Assembly (NCBI GenBank): GCA_947645675.1
Contig: CANSDP010000010.1
Coordinates: 1-64,000 of the forward strand
Reading direction: 5' to 3'
Origin: an uncultured Bacillota bacterium
GTDB taxonomy: Bacteria > Bacillota > Clostridia > Oscillospirales > Oscillospiraceae
Length of the DNA: 64,000 nucleotides
Every line of letters starts with the position of its first letter. Position 1 is the first letter of the stretch. Position numbers and translations under genes: made by a program. The notes beneath the pieces were generated by a model. That model worked only from the letters and a program-made list of their open reading frames with translations, made no database searches and was not told where the DNA came from. This document shows, piece after piece, positions 23,346 through 32,041 of the stretch.

Positions 23346-25172
23346 ATGCAGTTCAAAGACCTGGGGCTGAACGCCCCCATTTTGCGCGCCCTGAAGGAGC
23401 AGGGCTATGACAAGCCGTCCCCTATTCAGGAAAAGGCGATCCCTCCCGCTCTGGCCGGGCGGGACGTGCTGGGCTGTGCCCAGACGGGCACCGGCAAGAC
23501 CTGTGCCTTCGCCTCCCCCATTTTGCAGCGCCTGGAGCCCAAAACCGGCCCCAAGCGCCCCATCCGGGCCCTCATCCTCACCCCTACCCGTGAGCTGGCC
23601 ATCCAGATCGGCGAGAGCTTTGAGGCCTATGGGAAGTATTTAAAGCTGCGCCACGCCGTCATTTTTGGCGGGGTGGGCCAGAACCCCCAGGTAGAGGCCC
23701 TGAAAAAGGGCGTCGACATCCTGGTTGCCACCCCCGGCCGGCTGATGGACCTCCACAACCAGGGCTTTGTCAATCTGGACGGCCTGGAGATCTTCGTGCT
23801 TGACGAGGCCGACCGGATGCTGGACATGGGCTTTATCCACGATGTCCGGAAAATCTTGAAGTGGCTTCCCCAGAAGAAGCAGACCCTGTTCTTCTCCGCC
23901 ACCATGCCGCCGGAGATTACCGACCTGGTGAACTCTCTGCTCAAGAACCCGGTGAAGGTGGCGGTGGACCCTGTCTCCTCCCCGGTGGAGGTCATCCGCC
24001 AGAGTGTCTACCTGGTGGACAAGGGGAACAAGACCGCCCTTCTAGCCCATCTTATGGAGGAAAAGCGGGTCAAGAACGCCCTGGTATTTACCCGCACCAA
24101 GCACGGGGCCAACAAGGTGGCCCGGGATTTGGGCAAGGCGGGCATCTCCGCCGCCGCCATTCACGGCAACAAGAGCCAGACCGCCCGCCAGCAGGCCCTG
24201 GCCGACTTCAAGGCGGGCCGCATCCGCTGTCTGGTCGCCACCGACATTGCCGCCCGGGGGCTGGACATCGAGGAGCTGTCCCACGTGTTCAACTACAACC
24301 TGCCCGAGGTGCCCGAGACCTATGTCCACCGCATTGGCCGCACCGGCCGGGCAGGCCGGGGCGGAGAGGCCGTCGCCTTCTGCGATTTTGGCGAAAAGCC
24401 TCTGCTCCGGGACATTGAGAAGCTCATCGGCAAGAAGGTTCCCCTAATCGAGGACCACCCCTACCCCATGCAGGTCTTCGAGGCCCCCAAGCGGGACAGA
24501 AACGGCAAGATCATCAACGAGGAGGACCAGGAGGCCCGTCAGGCCGCCCGGGAGCTCCGCCGCCAGCGGGAGGAGGCCCGTCAGGCCGCCCCCCAGGCCA
24601 GGCAGAAAAAGGCGGAGAAAATGGAGCCCAAAAAGGCGGAGCTGAAGCGGGTGGAGGCCCCCAAGGAGCCCCCCAAGCGGACGGAGAAGGAGTCCCCCCG
24701 GCGGGGCGTCCGGGCCGGAACTCTCATGGACACCGGCGACGCTATGCCCAACACCGACTTCCGCCGCCCCAACCCTCTGGACAGCGACACCATCATGGAC
24801 GCCACCGCTCGGATGCTGTCCTCCCGCCGGTCTCTTCTGTCCTCCATCCTGCCCAAGGGCGGGGAGAAGAAGGACCAGAAGGGGAAGCAGGCCAAAGGCA
24901 AGCAGACCAAGCAGGTCAAGGCGGAGGAGCCCAAGGCGGAGCCGTTGAAGCAGGAGCCGGTAAAAAAGGCCAGGAGGCCCGCCAAGGGGAAGCAGGGGAC
25001 CATCCAGGCGGCGCGGGAGGCCAAGCCCGCCCCTCAGAAGAAGCGCGCCGCCTCCAAGCCCCCCCGCCGGGACCGCCGCATGCCCCCGGAGCCCCCCCGG
25101 AAAAACCAGCCCAAGGACTCCACCGAGCAGGCCAGCCTGATGAAGCCCTATTATCTGGACATCGGGCGGTAA
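23346..25172 (+). CDS. DEAD-box RNA helicase with long basic tail
   Basis: 608 aa. Core 1-365: Q motif and AQTGTGKT (motif I), PTRELA, TPGRL, DEAD (motif II), SAT (III), IAARGLD and HRIGRTGR (VI). Residues about 375-590 are low-complexity, rich in Lys, Arg, Glu, Pro and Ala (repeated QAARE/KAEEPK units) with no RRM, followed by a short conserved-looking end [11 protein letters not shown]. The tail likely binds RNA non-specifically. ATG 23346 has AAGGA eight bases upstream; an ATG at 23325 lacks a site. Confidence 0.92.
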   Translation: MQFKDLGLNAPILRALKEQGYDKPSPIQEKAIPPALAGRDVLGCAQTGTGKTCAFASPILQRLEPKTGPKRPIRALILTPTRELAIQIGESFEAYGKYLKLRHAVIFGGVGQNPQVEALKKGVDILVATPGRLMDLHNQGFVNLDGLEIFVLDEADRMLDMGFIHDVRKILKWLPQKKQTLFFSATMPPEITDLVNSLLKNPVKVAVDPVSSPVEVIRQSVYLVDKGNKTALLAHLMEEKRVKNALVFTRTKHGANKVARDLGKAGISAAAIHGNKSQTARQQALADFKAGRIRCLVATDIAARGLDIEELSHVFNYNLPEVPETYVHRIGRTGRAGRGGEAVAFCDFGEKPLLRDIEKLIGKKVPLIEDHPYPMQVFEAPKRDRNGKIINEEDQEARQAARELRRQREEARQAAPQARQKKAEKMEPKKAELKRVEAPKEPPKRTEKESPRRGVRAGTLMDTGDAMPNTDFRRPNPLDSDTIMDATARMLSSRRSLLSSILPKGGEKKDQKGKQAKGKQTKQVKAEEPKAEPLKQEPVKKARRPAKGKQGTIQAAREAKPAPQKKRAASKPPRRDRRMPPEPPRKNQPKDSTEQASLMKPYYLDIGR

Positions 25173-25185
25173 TACGTCACGGCAC

Positions 25186-25263
25186 GCAGGGGCGGATGTC
25201 GTCCGCCCGCTCCCCGACCGCAAGCCCCTCAGTATAAAGGGGCGGGTAATACCCGCCCCTGCA
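25186..25263. repeat. Palindromic repeat, family B
   Basis: GCAGGGGCGGATGTCGTCCGCCCG ... GGGGCGGGTAATACCCGCCCCTGCA style (trimmed): two small palindromes forming one ~78-base element with outer inverted ends GCAGGGGCGG / CCGCCCCTGC. Lies between the helicase and CoA-transferase genes. Confidence 0.85.
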
Positions 25264-25293
25264 TAAAAGATATATCAACAGGAGGAGATCAAC

Positions 25294-26631
25294 ATGGATT
25301 ATCAAGCCCTTTACCAGCAGAAGCTGACCACCCCGGAGCAGGCCGTCAAGGCGGTCAAGTCCGGCGACTGGGTAGACTATGGCTGGTGCACCAACCACCC
25401 CGCAGCCCTGGACAAGGCTCTGGCCGCCCGGAAGGATGAGCTCACCGATGTGAAGGTTCGGGGCGGCGTCACCATGTGGATGCCCGAGATCGCCAAGGCC
25501 GACGACGCCGGGGACCACTTCACCTGGAACTCCTGGCATTGCTCCGGCATCGACCGGAAGATCATCGGCAAGGGGATGGGCTTTTTCGCCCCCATGCGGT
25601 ACTCTGAGCTCCCCCGGTTCTACCGGGAGAACGTCACCGTGGACGTGGCCATGATCCAGGTCACCCCCATGGACAGCCACGGCAATTTCAGCTACGCCCT
25701 GGCCGCCTCCCACCTGGCCGACATGCTGGATAAGGCCAAGGTTATCATCCTGGAGGTCAACCAGAATCTGCCCTGGGTCTACGGCCTCACCGGCAGCGAG
25801 ATCAACATCGCCGACGTGGACTATGTGGTGGAGGGGGACAACCCCGCCGTGGCCCAGCTGGGCGGGGGCGGCGAGCCCACCGATGTGGACCGGGCGGTGG
25901 CCAAGCTCATCGTGGAGCAGATCCCCAACGGGGCCTGCCTCCAGCTGGGCATCGGCGGTATGCCCAACACCGTGGGCTCCATGATCGCCCAGTCCGATTT
26001 GAAGGACCTGGGCGTACACACCGAGATGTATGTGGACGGCTTTGTGGACATGGCTCTGGCGGGCAAGCTCACCGGCAGTCGCAAGGCCCTGGACAAGGGC
26101 CGTCAGGTCTACGCCTTCGCCGCCGGCACCCAGAAGCTCTACGACTACATCAACCGCAACCCCGCCGTTATGGCCGCTCCGGTGGACTACACCAACGACG
26201 TGCGGGTGCTGGCCCAGCTGGATAACTTCATCTCCATCAACAACGCCATCGACATGGACCTCTTCGGCCAGGTCAACGCCGAGTCCGCCGGGTTGAAGCA
26301 CATCTCCGGCACCGGCGGCCAGCTGGACTTCGTCATGGGCGCCTACCTGTCCAAGGGAGGCAAGAGCTTCATCTGTATGTCCTCCACCGTCACTGGCAAG
26401 GACGGCACGGTGAAGAGCCGCATCGTCCCCACCCTCACCCCCGGCTCCATCGCCACCGACCCCCGGTCCTGCGTACAGTACATCGTCACCGAGCACGGCA
26501 TGATCAACCTCAAGGGCCTGTCCACCTGGGAGCGGGCCGAGGCCATCATCTCCATCGCCGCCCCCCAGTTCCGGGAGCAGCTCATTCAGGACGCCGAAAA
26601 AATGGGCATCTGGCGCAGGAGCAGCAAGTAA
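25294..26631 (+). CDS. Butyryl-CoA:acetate CoA-transferase-type enzyme
   Basis: 445 aa, acetyl-CoA hydrolase/transferase superfamily. Visible: CoA-binding glycine stretch [11 protein letters not shown], the [12 protein letters not shown] segment that carries the catalytic Glu, and C-terminal [20 protein letters not shown]. Length and motifs fit butyryl-CoA:acetate CoA-transferase (But), the last step of butyrate formation in gut Firmicutes; 4-hydroxybutyrate CoA-transferase is the close alternative. Strong AGGAGGAG site before ATG. Stands alone, without other butyrate-pathway genes nearby. Confidence 0.85.
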   Translation: MDYQALYQQKLTTPEQAVKAVKSGDWVDYGWCTNHPAALDKALAARKDELTDVKVRGGVTMWMPEIAKADDAGDHFTWNSWHCSGIDRKIIGKGMGFFAPMRYSELPRFYRENVTVDVAMIQVTPMDSHGNFSYALAASHLADMLDKAKVIILEVNQNLPWVYGLTGSEINIADVDYVVEGDNPAVAQLGGGGEPTDVDRAVAKLIVEQIPNGACLQLGIGGMPNTVGSMIAQSDLKDLGVHTEMYVDGFVDMALAGKLTGSRKALDKGRQVYAFAAGTQKLYDYINRNPAVMAAPVDYTNDVRVLAQLDNFISINNAIDMDLFGQVNAESAGLKHISGTGGQLDFVMGAYLSKGGKSFICMSSTVTGKDGTVKSRIVPTLTPGSIATDPRSCVQYIVTEHGMINLKGLSTWERAEAIISIAAPQFREQLIQDAEKMGIWRRSSK

Positions 26632-26633
26632 CG

Positions 26634-27095
26634 ATGGACGGCTATACCGTATACCCCTTCCCCTTCGGGCAGCTGCTTGTGCGGTATCAGGACGGGGCAG
26701 TCACCCGCCTCACCCGGACGGAGGAGCCCGTCCGGGAGGAGGGGAGGACCGCCCTCACCGACCTGGTCTTTCAGCAGATCAGCGAATACCTGGAGGGCCG
26801 GCGGAGGACCTTCGACTTCCCCTATGTCCTGAAGGGCACCCCCTTTCAGCAGCGGGTGTGGCAGGCCCTGTGTACCATCCCCTACGGCGAGACCCGCACC
26901 TATGGGGAGATTGCCGCCGCTGTGGGAAGCCCCAAGGCCTTCCGGGCCGTGGGAATGGCCAACCACCAAAACCCCATCTTTATCGCCGTCCCCTGCCACC
27001 GGGTCATCGGCGCGGGCGGCAGGCTGGTGGGCTATGGAGGGGGCCTTGACATGAAGGAAGCGCTTCTGCAAATGGAAAGACGGGCCCTGGAATAG
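26634..27095 (+). CDS. ogt: Methylated-DNA--protein-cysteine methyltransferase
   Basis: 153 aa. Active-site IAVPCHRVIGAGG with acceptor Cys, helix-turn-helix TYGEIAAAVGSPKAFRAVGMA including the Arg finger. Removes O6-alkyl groups from guanine. Begins two bases after the CoA-transferase stop and uses AGGAG inside that gene, so probably co-transcribed. Confidence 0.93.
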   Translation: MDGYTVYPFPFGQLLVRYQDGAVTRLTRTEEPVREEGRTALTDLVFQQISEYLEGRRRTFDFPYVLKGTPFQQRVWQALCTIPYGETRTYGEIAAAVGSPKAFRAVGMANHQNPIFIAVPCHRVIGAGGRLVGYGGGLDMKEALLQMERRALE

Positions 27096-27110
27096 GGCCC
27101 GTCTCATTTA
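27079..27110 (+). terminator. Terminator after ogt
   Basis: GACGGGCCC / GGGCCCGTC with a seven-base loop, then TCATTTA; begins within the last codons of ogt. Confidence 0.75.
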
Positions 27111-27120
27111 TCACGGGGAC

Positions 27121-27342
27121 TTATGACATTTTCGCCACCATATGCTGGAAGGACCTGGGGGACACATCGTCGTCCACTACCACCTTGGCCTTCTTGCCGA
27201 TCAGGGCGAACAGCCCCAACAGAGACCGGGCGTCCAGCATCATGTCCTTTGTAAACAGCCACACCTCATAGGGGGCCTGGCAGGCCAGACGGTTGATCTC
27301 CTCCACCTGCTCCTTGCTCTTGATTTCAATTTCCTTCAGCAT
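27121..27342 (-). CDS. HPr-like protein without the catalytic histidine
   Basis: 73 aa. The second half, DARSLLGLFALIGKKAKVVV, matches the HPr regulatory-serine helix and following strand (K-S-I-M-G-x-x-x-L), with Ser39 in place of Ser46. The first half has NRLACQAPYEVWLF where HPr has the H-A-R-P-A site, so the phosphorylated His is absent and classical PTS transfer is excluded. Possibly a regulatory or Crh-like relic. Monocistronic, start after GGAGG. Confidence 0.75.
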   Translation of the reverse strand: MLKEIEIKSKEQVEEINRLACQAPYEVWLFTKDMMLDARSLLGLFALIGKKAKVVVDDDVSPRSFQHMVAKMS

Positions 27343-27532
27343 GAGGGAACCTCCTTTTCAAACGCGGTTTCGTTCCTCGCCCCGCCCCGGGGGCGCGCCG
27401 CTTTTTCAGCGGCTGACTGTATTTTAGCAGGGAAAACTTGCCTGCGTCAAGGACACTTCTATCCGAAATGCACAAATCAGTATTCCCGTTTTTGTATGTT
27501 CTATACAAAGACTCCCTTCTTTCTTTTTGCCA

Positions 27533-27561
27533 TTGACACCCCTTTTCCCTCGGACTATAAT
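27533..27561 (+). promoter_or_regulatory. Promoter of serC
   Basis: TTGACA (27533-27538), 17-base spacer, TATAAT (27556-27561). The remainder of the gap back to 27343 shows no gene. Confidence 0.85.
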
Positions 27562-27614
27562 TAGAAGCTGTTACCATAGCACGACCATTTTGATGCTTGA
27601 AAGGGGCTTTTTCT

Positions 27615-28700
27615 ATGAGCAGTACCCGTGTTTATAATTTTGCCGCCGGTCCCTCCGCGCTTCCGCTGTCTGTGCTGGAGCGCGCCGGGTCTGAAATCAC
27701 CAACTACCGGGGTTCCGGCATGTCCGTGATGGAGATGAGCCACCGGTCCAAGGTTTTCATGGACATCTTTCAGGAGACCCAGGATAAGCTGCGCCGGCTG
27801 ATGGGCGTGCCGGAGGGCTACCGCATCCTGTTCCTCCAGACCGGGGCCTCCGGCCAGTTCTCCGCCGTCCCCCTGAACCTGATCAGCAAAACCGGCCGGG
27901 CGGACTACGCCGTCACCGGCAACTTCTCCGACCTGGCCTGCAAGGAGGCCCGGAAGTACGGGCAGATCAGCCTGGCCTGCGACACCGGGGACCGGAATCA
28001 CTGCTATATCCCCCGTCAGGAGGGGTTGAAGCTGGACCCCAAAGCCAGCTACTTCTACTACTGCGCCAACAACACCATTTACGGCACCGAATGGGACTAC
28101 GTGCCCCGGACCGGGGACGTGCCTCTGGTGTGCGATATGTCCTCCAACATTCTGTCTATGCCTGTGGATGTGTCCCAATACGGCGTCATCTACGCCGGGG
28201 CGCAAAAAAATATGGCCCCCGCCGGACTGACGGTGGTCATCCTTCGGGAGGACCTGGCCGGCCATGAGCTGCCCCACACGCCCCTGATGATGAACTACAG
28301 GACCATGATCGACAAGGATTCCATGTACAACACGCCCCCCTGCTGGTGCATCTACATGCTGGGCCTGGTGCTGGACTGGGTGGAGGAAAACGGCGGTCTG
28401 TCCGGGATGAAAAAGCTTCGGGATCTTCGCTCCGGCATGCTCTACGATACCTTGGAGAACACCCGCCGCTTCCAGCTCCACGCGGACAGAGACTCCCGCT
28501 CCGGCATGAACGTCACCTTCCGCACCGGCGACGAGGCCCTGGACGCCAAATTTATCCAGGAGGCCGCGGCCGCAGGCTTCGTCAACCTGAAGGGCCACCG
28601 GAAAACCGGCGGCATGCGGGCCTCCATTTACAACGCCATGCCAGTGGAGGGCGTGGAAAAGCTGTGCGAGTTTATCAAGAGTTTTGATAAGAGCAACTGA
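27615..28700 (+). CDS. serC: Phosphoserine aminotransferase
   Basis: 361 aa, the usual SerC length. YNFAAGPSALP at the N-terminus, YAGAQKNMAPAG with the PLP-binding Lys, and C-terminal GHRKTGGMRASIYNAMP. Converts 3-phosphohydroxypyruvate to phosphoserine. ATG 27615 with AAAGGGG upstream; the frame opens six codons earlier. Its pathway partner serA lies 1.2 kb downstream, separated by an ECF gene and a regulator cassette. Confidence 0.95.
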   Translation: MSSTRVYNFAAGPSALPLSVLERAGSEITNYRGSGMSVMEMSHRSKVFMDIFQETQDKLRRLMGVPEGYRILFLQTGASGQFSAVPLNLISKTGRADYAVTGNFSDLACKEARKYGQISLACDTGDRNHCYIPRQEGLKLDPKASYFYYCANNTIYGTEWDYVPRTGDVPLVCDMSSNILSMPVDVSQYGVIYAGAQKNMAPAGLTVVILREDLAGHELPHTPLMMNYRTMIDKDSMYNTPPCWCIYMLGLVLDWVEENGGLSGMKKLRDLRSGMLYDTLENTRRFQLHADRDSRSGMNVTFRTGDEALDAKFIQEAAAAGFVNLKGHRKTGGMRASIYNAMPVEGVEKLCEFIKSFDKSN

Positions 28701-28718
28701 CCGGAGAAAGGACACCCT

Positions 28719-29225
28719 ATGTCTCAAAGAGAAAATCTGCGGCTGTTGACAACAGCCGCGCTGTTCACCGCCGCTATTACCGTCATGACCGCCTACATGC
28801 TCCATATCCCCCTCCCCACCGGAGGCTATATCCACCTGGGGGACACCCTGATCTATTTGGCGGCCTGTCTGCTGCCCGTCCCTTATGCGGCGGCGGCCGC
28901 CGCCATCGGCGCGGGGCTGGCCGACCTGCTCACCGCCCCTATGTGGGTGCTGCCCACCCTGGTCATCAAGGCGGTGCTGGTGCTGTTTTTCACCAGCAAG
29001 TCGGAGCACATCCTCTGCCCGCGCAACTGCGCCGCTGTGGTGGCCGCAGGGCTCTTTTCCCCCGCCGCCTACGCCCTGGCCGGCTGCGCCATGGCCGGAA
29101 CCATGACCGCCTTCCTGCCCCAGTTCCTGGGCACTCTGGTCCAGGGCATCGGCAGCGGGGCCCTGTTCCTGGTGATTGCCCCCGCCCTGGACGGCGTTAA
29201 GTTGAAGGAGCACATGAAAGTGTAA
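28719..29225 (+). CDS. ECF transporter S component
   Basis: 168 aa with five or six membrane spans; N-terminal LTTAALFTAAITVMTAY and HIPLPTGGYIHLGDTLIYLAA fit the substrate-specific component of ECF vitamin importers (HGD motif-like stretch GYIHLGD). Substrate unknown. It is 18 bases after serC and so co-transcribed; since SerC needs pyridoxal phosphate, a B6 vitamer is one possible cargo, but this is a guess. No energising module is nearby; ECF systems share one encoded elsewhere. Confidence 0.78.
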   Translation: MSQRENLRLLTTAALFTAAITVMTAYMLHIPLPTGGYIHLGDTLIYLAACLLPVPYAAAAAAIGAGLADLLTAPMWVLPTLVIKAVLVLFFTSKSEHILCPRNCAAVVAAGLFSPAAYALAGCAMAGTMTAFLPQFLGTLVQGIGSGALFLVIAPALDGVKLKEHMKV

Positions 29226-29232
29226 GCGGCAC

Positions 29233-29496
29233 TTACGCCCGCACCAGCTTATTCAGTTCCCGGGCCAGAGACAGAGCCGCGCAAAACAGATGCTCACTTG
29301 TAATGTCGCCCTGAGCGGCTGCCGCATCCATCAGCGCGCGCAGCTCCGGCTGCTGTTCCTTGCTCAGATAGGAGGCCACCCGCTTCTCCTGCCGCTCTGC
29401 TCCCAGCACGGCGTCTATATACTCCTGGTCCTCTGACAGGCTCCCCAGCCGCTTTTCGCATACAAATTCGTACAGGCATCTGGTCAGTTCGTCCAT
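29233..29496 (-). CDS. Small helical protein of a divergent XRE cassette (copy 1)
   Basis: 87 aa, soluble, helical, no signal peptide. The last 32 residues align without gaps to the protein at 49835: both have L-x-D-A-x4-GD-[IL], then F-x-A-[AG]-L-x-[LF]-[AG]-x-EL-[NS]-[KR]. It may belong to small clostridial helical families of the DUF6809 kind; I am not sure. Strong ribosome site AAGGAGGAG and consensus promoter. Transcribed towards the ECF gene, away from the XRE regulator at 29584. Function unknown. Confidence 0.7.
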   Translation of the reverse strand: MDELTRCLYEFVCEKRLGSLSEDQEYIDAVLGAERQEKRVASYLSKEQQPELRALMDAAAAQGDITSEHLFCAALSLARELNKLVRA

Positions 29497-29513
29497 GGTG
29501 TCTCCTCCTTCTT

Positions 29514-29568
29514 GGACTGTTCGGTCCATTCTCGTTCCCATTATAACTAGTCCGTTTGGTCCTGTCAA
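29514..29568 (-). promoter_or_regulatory. Promoter with operator-like repeats, cassette 1
   Basis: Minus strand perfect TTGACA (29568-29563), 17-base spacer, perfect TATAAT (29545-29540). Two related sites flank the -10: AGTCCGTTTGGTCC (29549-29562, in the spacer) and GGACTGTTCGGTCC (29514-29527, around +15 to +25), 10 of 14 bases alike; the second is a GGAC-N6-GTCC dyad. Their placement suits repression by the adjacent XRE protein. Confidence 0.65.
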
Positions 29569-29583
29569 GGGGTGAAAAAAGAA

Positions 29584-29796
29584 ATGCTGAAATTGTCTGA
29601 AAGACTTTATAGCCTCCGCAAGGAGCGGAAGCTTACACAAGACAGTGTGGCAAAGGAGCTGGGCATTTCCATGAAGTCCTATTGCCGCTATGAGAAAAAT
29701 GAGCGGGAGCCGACCGCCTCCCTTCTGGTGGAGATGGCAATGCTTTATCACGTCTCCCTGGACTATCTGGTTGGGCTGAAGGACGAGCGGCAATGA
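29584..29796 (+). CDS. XRE-family repressor-like regulator (copy 1)
   Basis: 70 aa, a bare HTH_3 domain: LTQDSVAKELGISMKSYCRYE and LDYLVGL. Aligns gap-free with the XRE protein at 49547. ATG 29584 has AGGGGTGA eight bases upstream; GTG 29572 overlaps that site. Divergent from the small gene at 29233 and likely controls the shared promoter region. Followed at once by a family B repeat. Confidence 0.85.
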   Translation: MLKLSERLYSLRKERKLTQDSVAKELGISMKSYCRYEKNEREPTASLLVEMAMLYHVSLDYLVGLKDERQ

Positions 29797-29798
29797 AT

Positions 29799-29899
29799 AG
29801 GGGCGGCCTGCGGTCGCCCGCCTGTTGTAGGGCGTGACCACTGGGCACGCCGCTACGCAAAGCCAGAGGTACGGCGCGCCGAGTCGTCGCGCCCTACAC
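29799..29899. repeat. Palindromic repeat, family B (divergent copy)
   Basis: Starts TAGGGGCGGCCTGCGGTCGCCC and runs through TGTAGGGCGTGACC / GGTACGGCGCGCC to TCGCGCCCTACA. GC-rich variant of the element, with GTAGGGCG / CGCCCTAC inverted ends. Between the XRE gene and serA. Confidence 0.65.
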
Positions 29900-29930
29900 A
29901 CCAAACAAACACAGACATGAGGTAATTCAC

Positions 29931-31103
29931 ATGTATCGCATTAAAACACTGAATAAAATTTCCTCCGTGGGGCTGGCCCGGCTGGACCGGGAGCGGTTCC
30001 AGGTGGGAAACGACGTGGAAAACGAGGACGGTGTTCTGGTCCGCTCCGCGCCTATGCATGAGTATGAATTTTCCAGCTCCCTCCGGGCCATCGCCCGGGC
30101 GGGGGCGGGCACCAACAACATCCCTGTGGACCGCTGCTCAGAAAACGGCGTTGTGGTCTTCAACACCCCCGGGGCCAACGCCAACGCGGTGAAGGAGCTG
30201 GTCATCGCCGCTATGCTGGTGGCCTCCCGGGACATTCTGGGGGGCGCCGACTGGGTGCAGGAGCAGGCCCACACCCCCAAGGTGGACGTGGCCGCCGCCG
30301 TGGAGAAGGGCAAGTCCGCCTTCGCCGGGCCGGAGCTGTACAAAAAGACCCTGGGCGTCATCGGCCTGGGGGCCATTGGAGCGCTGGTGTGCAACATCGC
30401 CCTGGACCTGGGGATGGACGTCTACGGCTACGACCCCTTCCTGTCGGTTGACGCCGCCCTGCGGCTGGACCGTCACGTCCATGTGGTCAAGGAGGTGGAT
30501 GAGCTCTACAAGGTCTCCGACTACATCACCCTCCACATCCCCTACAGCGGCGCCACCAAGGACTTCATCAACGCCGAGGCCATCGGCAAAATGAAGGGAC
30601 AGGTCCGGGTGCTCAACCTGGCCCGGGGCGGGCTGGTGAACGACGGGGACATGATCGCCGCCCTGGAGTCTGGCCGGGTGGCCAAATACGTCACCGACTT
30701 CCCCGACGAGCGGATCACCACGGTGAAAAACGTCATCGCCCTGCCCCACCTGGGGGCCTCCACCCCGGAGAGCGAGGAGAACTGCGCCGTTATGGCGGTG
30801 CGCCAGCTCCAGGACTACCTCCTCAACGGCAACATCACCAACTCGGTGAACCTGCCCAACGTCTCCCAGGACTGGAGCGGCATTGCCCGCATCTGCCTCA
30901 TCCACAAAAATGTCCCCGGTATGCTGACCCAGATTATGGGGGTCCTGTCCGACGACCACATCAACGTGGAGAACCTGACCAACAAGTCTAAAAAGGACTA
31001 CGCCTACACCATGGTGGACGTGAACACCCGCCTCACCGAGCAGGCGGTGGAGGAGCTGCGGGCCATCCCCAACATGATCCGGGTGCGAATTTTGAACCAC
31101 TGA
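29931..31103 (+). CDS. serA: D-3-phosphoglycerate dehydrogenase
   Basis: 390 aa. D-2-hydroxyacid dehydrogenase fold: NAD loop TLGVIGLGAIGALV, catalytic Arg in VLNLARGGLV, Glu in the DFPDE region, His in LPHLGASTPE; C-terminal ACT domain about 320-390 (HKNVPGMLTQIMGVL) for serine feedback. First step of serine synthesis, partner of serC. Its ribosome site TGAGGT lies just after repeat B. Confidence 0.95.
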   Translation: MYRIKTLNKISSVGLARLDRERFQVGNDVENEDGVLVRSAPMHEYEFSSSLRAIARAGAGTNNIPVDRCSENGVVVFNTPGANANAVKELVIAAMLVASRDILGGADWVQEQAHTPKVDVAAAVEKGKSAFAGPELYKKTLGVIGLGAIGALVCNIALDLGMDVYGYDPFLSVDAALRLDRHVHVVKEVDELYKVSDYITLHIPYSGATKDFINAEAIGKMKGQVRVLNLARGGLVNDGDMIAALESGRVAKYVTDFPDERITTVKNVIALPHLGASTPESEENCAVMAVRQLQDYLLNGNITNSVNLPNVSQDWSGIARICLIHKNVPGMLTQIMGVLSDDHINVENLTNKSKKDYAYTMVDVNTRLTEQAVEELRAIPNMIRVRILNH

Positions 31104-31112
31104 CGCCGGCGC

Positions 31113-31140
31113 GGCGGTCCGAGAGGGCCGCCGTTTTCTT
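31113..31140 (+). terminator. Terminator of serA
   Basis: GGCGGTCC / GGCCGCC stem then GTTTTCTT. Confidence 0.8.
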
Positions 31141-31219
31141 ATGGAACCGGCTCCCTCCCTCCGCCATAGAATGGCAAAGAGGGCCTCAGGGCCCTCAATA
31201 CCGGAGAGGAGTAAGGCTT

Positions 31220-32011
31220 ATGAGGCTGCGCAGACAGTACCTCACCCAAAACGACTGCTACCGGACGGACCGGACCATCCAGGTCCAGGGCGTCATGGTC
31301 CACTCCACCGGAGCCAACAACCCCCGCGTCAGCCGGTATGTGCCCGGTGACCAGGAGATGGGCTTTAACACAGCGGACAACCACTGGGACCGCCCTGGCC
31401 TGACCAAGTGCGTCCACGCCTTTGTGGGGAAATTCGCCGACGGGGAACCGGGGACCGTCCAGACCCTGCCCTGGACCCACCGGGGCTGGCACGCCGGGGG
31501 CGCGGCCAACAACACCCATATTGGCTTTGAGATCTGCGAGGACGGGCTGGACGACCCGGTCTATTTTCAAAAAATCTATGAGGAGTCAGTTCAGCTCACC
31601 GCCATGCTGTGCCGGCAGTTCAAGCTGGACCCCCTGGCCGAGGGGGTGGTCATCTGCCACGCCGAGGGCCACCAGCTGGGCATCGCCTCCCAGCACGTCG
31701 ATGTACTCCACTGGTTTCCCAAGCGGGGCAAATCCATGGACGACTTCCGTCAGGACGTGGCCGCCCGCCTGCGGGAGGACCCCGAGCCGGAGGAGCCCGA
31801 AGAGGAGGGAGGTGACGGCGGCGTGACCTATGAGCAGTGGAAGGAATTTATGGAGCGCTACCGCCAGGAGCTGGCCCAGCTCCCCAGCCCGGACTGGGGA
31901 CTGGAGGAGCTGGAGCGGGGGGTTGCCCAGGGCTTTACCGACGGCCAGCGCCCCCAGGACCTAGCGACCCGTCAGGAGGTCGTCTCCATGATCGTCCGGG
32001 CTGAAAAATAG
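31220..32011 (+). CDS. N-acetylmuramoyl-L-alanine amidase with half-SLH tail
   Basis: 263 aa, amidase_2 fold: zinc His in VMVHSTGANNP, THRGWHAGG, and ICHAEGHQLGIASQHVDV carrying the later zinc and catalytic residues. A Glu/Pro-rich linker (about 185-200) leads to a C-terminal FTDGQRPQDLATRQEVVSMIVRA, like the second half of an SLH repeat. No signal peptide. This is the layout of clostridial phage endolysins, yet no other phage gene is near, so it is a domesticated or orphan lysin. Strong AGGAGTAAGG site. Confidence 0.85.
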   Translation: MRLRRQYLTQNDCYRTDRTIQVQGVMVHSTGANNPRVSRYVPGDQEMGFNTADNHWDRPGLTKCVHAFVGKFADGEPGTVQTLPWTHRGWHAGGAANNTHIGFEICEDGLDDPVYFQKIYEESVQLTAMLCRQFKLDPLAEGVVICHAEGHQLGIASQHVDVLHWFPKRGKSMDDFRQDVAARLREDPEPEEPEEEGGDGGVTYEQWKEFMERYRQELAQLPSPDWGLEELERGVAQGFTDGQRPQDLATRQEVVSMIVRAEK

Positions 32012-32013
32012 AG

Positions 32014-32041
32014 ATTCCCGCCCCATTGGGGCGGGAATTTT
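32014..32041. terminator. Bidirectional terminator
   Basis: ATTCCCGCCCC / GGGGCGGGAAT with ATT loop and TTTT, between convergent amidase and M42 genes. Confidence 0.9.
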
